Assembly: GCA_019633425.1 (NCBI GenBank)
Contig: WSUB01000035.1
Location: 124,001 to 188,000, forward strand
Length of the DNA: 64,000 nt
Source: Tulasnella sp. 424
Taxonomy: Eukaryota > Basidiomycota > Agaricomycetes > Cantharellales > Tulasnellaceae
Direction of reading: 5' to 3'
Shown in pieces: positions 56,335 through 64,000 of the stretch. Position 1 is the stretch's first letter, and every line of letters begins with the position of its first letter. The position numbers were made by a program, and so were the translations under genes. The notes beneath the pieces are model-generated. The model searched no databases, was not told where the DNA came from, and saw only the letters and a program-made list of their open reading frames with translations.

Positions 56335-58565
56335 CTACACCGTTTGGACTTTGAGGTGCTGGTACTTCTCTCCCAATTCCCTCTGTGGAATCCCTTCATT
56401 CTCCGTGCTCCACCTCGGGATTGAGGACGGCTTGGGCTCCGCCCTCTTCGTGATGACGAATAATACAAGGGCAACAATTGCCGAAAGTGCCAAGACCCCA
56501 TTCAGGCCATATGAGGTTATCGTCAACGTCTTCTTCGTGAATGAGCCGTCAACTTTGTCCTCCAAGTTGTTTAGGACGGCCTCATGAGTCTCGTTGATGT
56601 CGTACGCCTCTCCGATGGCTTGAACCCGCATGGCAGTAAAAGGCTTCACGACATCCGGATGGTTCGCATACCAATTTCGCAGCCAAATGCCAACTTGATG
56701 TAAGCCGTCGCTTTGAACGGCTCTGATGTCAGGATTTATATCGCCGTAGCTCCACTCCCAATCCCAGCAGTGAATCCCATTGGGAATAACAGTGGCCTTT
56801 TGAGTCGCCGTGTTGACGAAAGGGGGGGCCGAATCGGATGCCAGAGAGACAGGACGCCAAGGATCGAACTGACCATTGACACTGTATAGGTTTTTTCCGA
56901 CGACATTCCAGCTCTTGAATTCGGCGTTAAAAGCCTTGGTGGATTCAGCAAGGTTATAGTTGGGAGGGGTTCCATTGGTGAGGGGGAAGTAGTAACTGCA
57001 TTGACGTTCATAATAGGCAGGGGTGACTTGGCCAGAAGAAATAGAGAATTTTCCGGGACTACCAGCTAAATTTTAGGGGAGGTATGAGGGTTTTCAAGTC
57101 AGCTCGCATGCTTTTGGGCAATAAATGTAATTCCTTACGTTGGAACCACCCCAACTGGGTGCACAATAGCCACACCCATGCACGCCGGTACGTATCGGAG
57201 ACCGCCGTATTCGTATACACCTCCGAATTCGGGTCCGAAGTGTCATGACAGGCTCCGTCACTTTTCGGACAATGCGCATCAGCAAACAAAGTCTTGGATG
57301 CTTCCGCCCAATTCTCCAGCGCTTGAGACACTCCGACTCCTTGAGCGCTCGTATTTGGACTCCCGTCGCTAAATTTTTCGATGGCATCGCAGAGCTTGAA
57401 AACGTTTGAGTACCTCCCATCCTTGAAGTCGCTGGGCTTCGCATGTTGCCACTCATCAAATGGGAATCGGAGGCTATTGCCGAAATCGTCGTTGGCAAGA
57501 GCTTTCATGCCGAAGTTTTCCTTTAACGCGTTGATTTCGTCTGGTGTACCCTTCGACATGACTTGATCCACATGGGCGACTGCTGCGGTCAAGTCGGAAG
57601 TGCAGTTCTTCGGCATGCCATCTTCGATCGGCTTCCAGTACTCCCTAACGATCCAACGTGTCAGAGATCTCAGCCGGTACTGGCGAGAATATTTCAACGC
57701 ACCAGAAATTGCCGGAAGCGTTGACGGGAGCACTGGTCGCATAACCAGCTGCGAAGAGGTCGGGGTACTTCTGCTGGACAATGGTAACAAGTTGACCGCT
57801 ACGAAAAGGAAGAGACTATATCAGAAAGATATATCTCTCTGCAATATATTTTGGTCTCACGGGTAGCTACATCCCATATTGACCCAAGGAGTGACGCTGG
57901 GTTTGCTGTTGTAGCTGCCGCTGCCACGGGACCAAGGAAGGTCAACATTTTCAATGAAATACTAAAAATGGCACTCGAATTAGCATTTCGACACCGGCTG
58001 TGTGTATAGCTGTTCATCCTCGACTCACTTTATAGTCTTCAATTGTCTGATTGACCGTAAGAAACGCAAGATTCTCAGTAGTCAGACGGTCGAATGGCGA
58101 GGATTTGCCCCAATATCGATCTTATAGTACGGACAACAGAGGGTGGGGTGAGTTGGCCTGGTTCATTTCGACATTCGGCAGCTATTCAGAGAAAAACCCA
58201 CATTCGAGGATGACACCCGCAGCTCCCCATTCTTTTAACATCGCATTCAGCAACGTGGATCCAGTCAAATCTGTGTAGAATCCATCGGCGGATTGCTCTC
58301 CGGGAGTTGTGATGATGATGGGCGAGCCTTGGCCTTTATAGTACTGATCGCTAAAGAAATAACGTTGTCTGAATCCGCCAGCAGATGGATTCGAATGATC
58401 TATTAGCTGAGTAAAATTATGGTTTTTGTTATATTTCTGCTCTTCGGGCGTTTGGAGAGGTTGGAGGGGTTCTCGCTTTCTGGAATATTGGCCGTTGAAA
58501 GCCGAGGCCGACGGGAAGGTTATGGTGGAACCAATTAACGTGAGGAGGGTCACTGAGAAGAGCAT
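56335..58565 (-). CDS. S28-8: membrane-anchored S28 serine peptidase
   Basis: Six-exon gene of the S28-5 subgroup. The start at 58565 gives MLFSVTLLTLIGSTITF, a signal peptide, then SRKREPLQ with the KR site. The nucleophile motif is GCSYPG, the Asp motif VNGQFDPW and the His motif NGIHCWDW, all intact. The first splice joins to LEYRYWGKS, because exon 1 ends in T (58202) where the other copies have C. A Tyr therefore replaces the family-wide His of EHRYWG, a conserved position near the active site of S28 enzymes. The juxtamembrane helix VLNNLEDKVDG is slightly degraded. The transmembrane segment (LNGVLALSAIVALVLFVI) and the tail EKYQHLKVQTV are intact. Activity is plausible but uncertain because of the His to Tyr change. 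Confidence 0.88.
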
Positions 58566-59374
58566 CGTTGGCAGACTGGGGGAGAGTGGCAAAGGACCTG
58601 GGGTAATGGAGGAACTGAAGATTTATGGGTCTTGTAACGAGTGAGGAGAAAAGAAAAGATCAAATTTCGAACACTCCCAATAACGCCCATCGGGATGCCT
58701 GGCGCGACCGAGCAGAAGCCACTACCCTGTTCAGCAGGCTTGAGGCGCCCGAGCACAGGAGCCATGGGTGTGACTGCCCTCAAAGGCGTTGCCAATCGAT
58801 CCCTGTATGTTCGGAACATGGTCTCTTGTTCGGTATAGTAAGGCACCATTCGACCGCGGGAAGGGGCCGCTACTTCGGAGACAAACAAGAAAGGCCCTCA
58901 CTCCAATGTGTAATGCCTCCACTGTCTAAAGGCGCTCACGTGCTGAAATGAGCTCGGGTAATGGTTGCAAATTCTTCATGCAGACAGGCAGTCGATTCAA
59001 CACCTGTAATGTCTTCCGCCATGCTGATTGCATCCCTGAGGTCACTTTAAAACGTGCGATTAATTCAGCAAACAGCTCGGAAACGCGGTGCTTTTCATCT
59101 TGTATCTCTAACATGAAACGGATCGGGGTTAGCTCACCAATACCCTAATATTCTTGTGGCCCAATCGCGTTGGTTGAGAGACTGTGAAGGATTCGGAATC
59201 GGTGACGCCCTAGCATCACTCTTTCGATCTTTCGCGTATTTGCTGGTAGCAAACTACCACGCACTTTATAGCTTTAATAGAGAGATGAGGGATCGGGGGT
59301 CAGGTCTATGTATACGTTTGCAAAATCGAAGACAAGGCTGCTCTGTAAAAGGTTTATATCGCCGGTCTGCGGTG
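58566..59374. repeat. S28-8 upstream region and repeat flank
   Basis: 58735-58865 is a single diverged copy of the 295-bp repeat unit. 59155-59370 is a further copy of the flank repeat seen at 55.6 and 62.0 kb. Nothing coding recognised. Confidence 0.5.
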
Positions 59375-59490
59375 ATTTGAGGAAACCCGGCTGTCGGAAA
59401 TCCGGCTGAAATCCCGAGCCGAAACCGAGGAGAAAATTACGGATGCGCCAAACAGCGCGAGGAAAGCCGAAGAATGGAGCACTAATGGAG
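59375..59490 (-). pseudogene. Fragment of an S28 N-terminal exon (signal peptide only)
   Basis: On the minus strand the frame reads LHSSAFLALFGASVIFSS then VSARDFSRISDS. This parallels the signal peptide and start of S28-4/S28-6 (VLSASIIFSSASALNSQ) and S28-9. The expected ATG is GTG and the frame ends before any S28 domain block. Together with the C-terminal piece at 56055-56166 it documents lost S28 copies. Confidence 0.6.
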
Positions 59491-61242
59491 CATGGTTTGT
59501 ATATCGAAACCGAAGGGGCTGATCAGGGCTGATTACTACGGCCAATTTTTTGCCCCCATCGGTCCCTGCTTTAGACCCTCATCTTCGGGCTTACGAATGA
59601 CCGCGCCAAAATTTGCTTTCCACCGAGCCTACCTCGCCACAATCATTCATACATGGCATTGATACAGCGATAGCCTGTATGAGCGTGCCTAACACGGTTC
59701 AGTAGACTCATGGATGGTCACCGTGGTTGAATGGCGTAGAGTGCATTCGATAGAACTCGCGCGATCGCCTAGTTAACTTGGCCGGATCAGACACGGTCCC
59801 TACCGAACTATAGGGTGAATTTCGTCTTTTTCGGTATCGAGGGTGATCCTCGGGTAAGCCAAACAACCCGACTGTCGGTTTCAACCTCATTATTGGCTTC
59901 AGTCGATGGAAAAAATTCGACATGTATGGGATTCTCCGTGTAGTATTATTGTTGTACGTGCATGGCGGTATGGTGGCTCTAATAGTGAGGCCGAAAAGTG
60001 CAGGAAGTGGAGGGAGCTTGGTGGCTTGCTGACTTAAGCACAGGGTTAATTGTTTTAAATTTGCCCCTTCACCCGACATCCTGGCGTTCTTGTTGCGTCT
60101 CACGGTTCACTTGATCAGACCGAGCAACAACCCATCTCATTGCAACGACTCATCGAACATTTCCAATTTTGGGGGAGCTGTGAATGGCTTAAGGTCTAAG
60201 GTAGCCTGCGTGCTAGGGATGCAGTTTAAGAGACCACAACATCCCGTTCGAAGGTCCGACACCTCCACATGTGCAGCACATCTTCAGACCCAAGAAATTA
60301 GAGGCCTTGCCGAATGATCATTTTCCCGACGGAAGTCGCTCCGGACCGAATCAATGGAGGGGTCGGAGATCTAGAGCTCGGACCGAGTTGGACCTTTCCA
60401 ACCGCCGGCGGACCGAAATTGCGGACATCCTTAGGACGACGTAAGCATGTAAAGAAGGGTTCCTATTTGCTCGGTCGGGGAATGGCCACTCTGGAAGTTC
60501 AGAAGATGCCGTCAAACCGTGCTCCCAACCATTTGTCGCGGCCAACTCGTTGATTTGATCCATCAATCATTCGAAGCAGTCTCATACGTCCCGTCGGTCC
60601 CATCGGGAGTCTCCGCGGTTGAGACTTCCGTCCTGACAGTAGGGACTGGTACATGTGACAATCCAATTTGAGAAACGGGATGAGATGTCGGTATCAAGTT
60701 GTGGCTAGTCCCCCTATACTGTCATATAAATTGTGGGAGGAAGATTATGCGGCGAAAAAGGATACTGGGTCTGAGGGCTGGCGATGAACCGAGTAAAAAT
60801 ACGCCGAGCTTACCGGAATGCACTTGCGGCGGCGAGAACCGAAACTCTAGGCTCGCGCCTGAATCCCCCGGTCATGGTTTGTGGCGCTTTGGGCTCTGGT
60901 TGGACCCATGCACGATGTTGGTCGTGAGTACGGATTTGTATCGTGTGACATTTCTGACCTTCTTACGGAATGTATATGTGCGGCTGCAACCCTACTTCTT
61001 TTTTTGAAAGTATGTAGCGTGGTCAGCGCGCGGCTGCTGAGTGTAAGAAGCTGTGCACCGGGAAGTCTAGGAGGACTCCCGAAGACAACTCTGATCAGCC
61101 CGGCATCGCTCAAGAAACAAATCAAATAAAGTCTATGATAAACATCCTAGAATGGAGGTTCTAATCAAATCCCTCCTTCCAGCCGGACTAAGGGGCATGA
61201 TCAGAACGAATTACACTCGTACACTTTGTGAGGCGGCATAAA
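59491..61242. other. Intergenic with degraded third copy of the K-S28 unit
   Basis: 1.75 kb. 59940-60055 repeats 45790-45895. From about 60890 to 61242 the sequence aligns with the 3' region of K4 and S28-4 (40065-40420), for example GGTTGGACCCATGC, GCGGCTGCAA-CCTACT and AATGGAGGTTCTAA. A K gene body is not recognisable upstream, apart from possible scraps near 60740-60765. Remaining open frames match no family. Confidence 0.45.
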
Positions 61243-61596
61243 CTATTGCTCTGGTAAAGTCGAGTCCGGGGCTGCTCCCAAAGTCTTCAGCATCATGCTC
61301 AGTTTCGAACCTTCAGTGAGCTTGCTTCTATCCGCAGAGTGCTTTCCAGACGTTTCGATGACGATAGGTGAACCCTGCTCATTGTAGTGCTGGTCGCTGA
61401 AGAAATAGCGTTGCTTGAAGGTACCGAGAGATGGGTTTAAATGGTTGATTAGTTGATCGAAGTACTCCTTTGTTGGAGTTTTGGAACCGTTCCGGGAGGA
61501 ATCTAGCCGTCGGAAGTCCTGACTCTCTCTGGCAAAACCCGAGGAGAAATTTAGGGATGTGCATAGCACTTTAAAGATGGCGTTGAGATGTAGCAT
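61243..61596 (-). pseudogene. S28-9: internally deleted S28 gene, N-terminus fused to the last codons
   Basis: A single open frame of 117 residues. It begins with a signal-peptide-like start (MLHLNAIFKVLCTSLNF) and runs through FDQLINHLNPSLGTFKQRYFF and SPIVIETSGKHSADRS to LKTLGAA. There it jumps directly to PDSTLPEQ-stop, which aligns with the final PESVPPEQ of S28-4/S28-6. Everything between, including all catalytic motifs and about 480 codons, is gone. The junction is in frame and flanked by CCCCGG-type sequence present in the donor end. The 3' flank still matches that of S28-4. The product would be a secreted 95-residue fragment of the S28 fold, probably meaningless, though it is open. 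A TATA box (CCTTATATG on the minus strand) remains at about 61638-61646. Confidence 0.85.
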
Positions 61597-62602
61597 CGCG
61601 TTCAAACAGGAAGAGACGAAGAAGTTATTTAGTGACCTCATATAAGGCCCACAGGGAGAGTTGACAGACCCGACTGGACTGTCGTGTTGACCGCGATTCA
61701 ACCCTTCAGGCACCCTAAAAGACCCATTTCGAGGCTTGTCGAGAATCCCTGGCTTCCCTTCCCCACTCGGCACTTCCCGCTCCCATCATGCACGCAACTG
61801 GCACTGCCGAAGCATCCACCGGCGTCATCTGAAATGTCAGTGATTAGCAACTCCCGGAGATGTGTATAAGCACTAGTGATCGTTGTTTAACGATCTCGAC
61901 TAAATACGGTCAATGTGGAGGGTGTAGATTACGCATGGTCCCTGCCAAAGCTGGAAGGCACTCCGTTTGTTCGGTGCCGACCTCTTTCGGAGCCGACTAA
62001 GGAGAATGGATATCCCGTCGTTCTCGTGGTCCTATGGCGTTCACGAAGAAACCGTGCGGGGCTCGGGATCGGTGACGCCCGACCATTACTCTTTCGATAT
62101 TCTGAATCCAGTCGCCTATCTGCTAATAGCATTCTACCACGCACGTTATAGCTTGAATAGAATGATGGAGGTTCAGAAGTCGGGTCTATGTATACGCTTG
62201 CAAAACCGAAAAATACTGCCCCTCTGCACAAGGTTCACGAAATGTAACGGGGCAATAACTGGACAAACAGTTCACACCAAGATAGTCTTACATGCTAAAA
62301 TTATACCAAAATATGAGGACATGGAAGGAGTCAACGGCACTGCCGATGTTGGGGTAGGAAATGGGGTAGTGGGTGGTACGGAAAGTCTATGTGGACGACA
62401 GGTGGAAAATACGACGTAGGGACAGTGAGGAAATGCAAGCACACCAGCTTCAAGGAGTCAGGAATCAGCACAAATAGACAGTACCCGGAGATACTCAAAC
62501 TTACAGGTTCTCCGCAAGTGGTCGTGCTTTACTTGTAGTAAGCTCCGACCACGCAAGACGAGACAGCCTTTATAGACGCCTGTGCCGGAGATTCCCAACT
62601 TT
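61597..62602. repeat. S28-9 promoter and 3' flank of S28-10
   Basis: 61597-61830 is the S28-9 leader and promoter, a degraded relative of the S28-4 promoter. 62030-62600 is the flank repeat shared with 55590-56054 and, in part, 59155-59370. Confidence 0.6.
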
Positions 62603-64000
62603 CTAAACCGTCTGTTCCTTGAGCTGCTGATACTGCCCTCTCCCGCCAGCCATCGAACCCGACCCGTACTCTCCCAACTGATCACCATGCTGAACACCTC
62701 CTTTGCCCAGACTCCACTTCGGAATCGATGGCCCGGACCTCGACGACTTGGACGCCGACCGTTTCGCGAGGATCAGCCACACGAGACAGATAATCACCGC
62801 GAGAGCCAAGACCGCGTTGAGGGCGTACGAGATTATGGCCAGCTTCTTGTTAGCGGTTAACTCGTCGACTTTCCTCTGCAAGTCGCTCACGTCGGAGTCG
62901 TCGGTTCCGCTGGTTCCGTTGGTTCCGTTCACGTTATTCACCGTCTCTCCGATGGGATCTGCCGCCTCTGCGATGGGATCTGCCGTTTCGGCGGTCGTGG
63001 CTGCGTTGGAGAGGTTGTTGGACACCTCCGGGTGGCTCTTGTACCAATTTTGCAGCCAACCACCGATTTCGGTTATGCCCTGGTCTACAGTCGCTTTGAC
63101 GTTCGGGTCGACGTCCCCGTTCATCAAGGAGTAATCCCAGCAGTGATGAGCGTTGGGAATGACGACGATCGTTTGGGTCGGGGTGTCGGTGAAATAGGGT
63201 GCCCATTTGGATGAAAGAGATGCGGAACGCCAAGGATCGAATTCACCGTTGACGACGAATAGATTGTTTCCGACGACGTTCCAGCCCTTGAATTGACTGT
63301 TGAGGGCGGTGGTGTCTTGAGAGAAGTCGTATGTGGAGTGCGTTCCATCGGCGAGGGGGAAATAGTTGGAGCATTGACGTTGGGCGTAGGCGGTAGTGAC
63401 TTGACTCGAGACGATAGATGAAGAGTTGCCTGGGTCTCCAACTATTTTCGCATGGGTATGGGGGGTATGGGGCAAGATGAATGGTCAGCCATAAAGTCGG
63501 TGAGTCAGCAGGTGGGGCTCGTCAAGCATCCTTACCTTGGAACCATCCAAACTCCGTACACACCATCCACATCCATGCACGCCCATACGTATCCGAGACA
63601 CTCGTATCCATAAACTTATCCTGAGTCGGGTCCGTAGTGTCATAACAAAATCCACCTGGACAATTCTGATCGGGTCCCCAGGCCTTGAACACTCTCGCCC
63701 AATTCTCCAACGCTTGGGGCATTCCAACACCTTGAGCGTTCGTATTTTGAGTCCCATCGGCATTGGTTTCGATCACATCGCAGAATTGCTGGAAAGTCGA
63801 GGTTCCGTCTTTGGCGAAACTGTAAGCTTGCAATTCTTGCCACGTATTTATCGGCCATTGAAGAGCGTAGGCAAAATCGTCATTTGCTACTTCTTGCATG
63901 CCAAACTTTGTTTTCAAAGCCAGCGCATCTTCTTGTGTCCCTGTGGACATAATATTGTCCATGTAGGCAACCGCGGCAGCCAAGTCCGAGCTGCAGTTTT
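62603..64000 (-). CDS. S28-10: membrane-anchored S28 serine peptidase, 5' part outside the window
   Basis: The last two exons are visible: 62603-63441 and 63536 to beyond 64000, joined across a 94-nt intron to read FGWFQVGDPGNSSS. Closest to S28-3. The Asp motif VNGEFDPWRSASLSS and His motif NAHHCWDY are intact; the nucleophile motif lies outside the window. A short acidic repeat (AETADPIAEAADPIGE) precedes the juxtamembrane helix DVSDLQRKVDELTANKKL. The transmembrane segment (ISYALNAVLALAVIICLVWLI) and the tail GGRGQYQQLKEQTV with YQQL follow. Its tail is the intact version of the fragment at 56055-56166. Cannot judge the start or activity. Confidence 0.9.

Overview
This window looks like nuclear DNA of a filamentous basidiomycete, most likely an agaricomycete. 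Genes are dense in short GT-AG introns of about 50-70 nt. Spliced models close exactly in frame. The gene content is fungal: acetyl-CoA synthetase, a BRO1 protein with a Pro-rich tail, a YIPF1/2-type Yip1 protein, a DUF2461 protein and a pirin. No species can be named from the sequence. I recognised no tRNA, rRNA or CRISPR array.

Layout. 0.4-12.4 kb is ordinary housekeeping sequence: a pirin (-), a DUF2461 chromatin-type protein (-), a small beta-sandwich protein (K1, +), acetyl-CoA synthetase (+) and a second small beta-sandwich protein (K2, -). At 14-23 kb a YIPF1/2-like gene (-) and a BRO1 gene (+) share a divergent promoter. That promoter and BRO1 are repeated in tandem at 19.6-22.8 kb. 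A mutated piece of the 3' end of the acetyl-CoA synthetase gene lies just before the second copy. The second BRO1 has lost much of its Pro-rich tail. K3 (+) is at 25.7 kb.

27.5-64 kb is dominated by an expansion of peptidase family S28 (prolyl carboxypeptidase / DPP7 / TSSP type). There are eight substantially complete or near-complete loci (S28-1 to S28-8), one internally deleted locus (S28-9), one cut by the window end (S28-10) and at least two isolated fragments. The standard architecture is signal peptide, often a KR dibasic site, S28 domain, short heptad-like juxtamembrane helix, single C-terminal transmembrane segment, and a cytosolic tail ending in a YxxL motif. The most striking members are S28-1 and S28-2. 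Both have lost the nucleophilic Ser (GCGYSG instead of G-G/C-SY-x-G) and the conserved His next to the CWD motif. They share an extra intron and lack a visible signal peptide, yet keep long open frames and the membrane anchor. S28-4 and S28-6 have lost the transmembrane segment, and S28-4 also has a mutated splice acceptor. Two nearly identical small beta-sandwich genes (K4, K5) were duplicated together with S28 genes in a block of about 7-8 kb. Comparing the two blocks exposes a 157-bp MITE-like insertion at 46.8 kb with a clean empty site.

How the genes may work together is inference. The S28 proteins look like type I membrane or secreted peptidases of the endomembrane system or cell surface, and the inactive members may be decoys, chaperones or regulators. 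BRO1 and the YIPF protein are general trafficking factors. The beta-sandwich proteins have no known partner here beyond their co-duplication with S28 genes.
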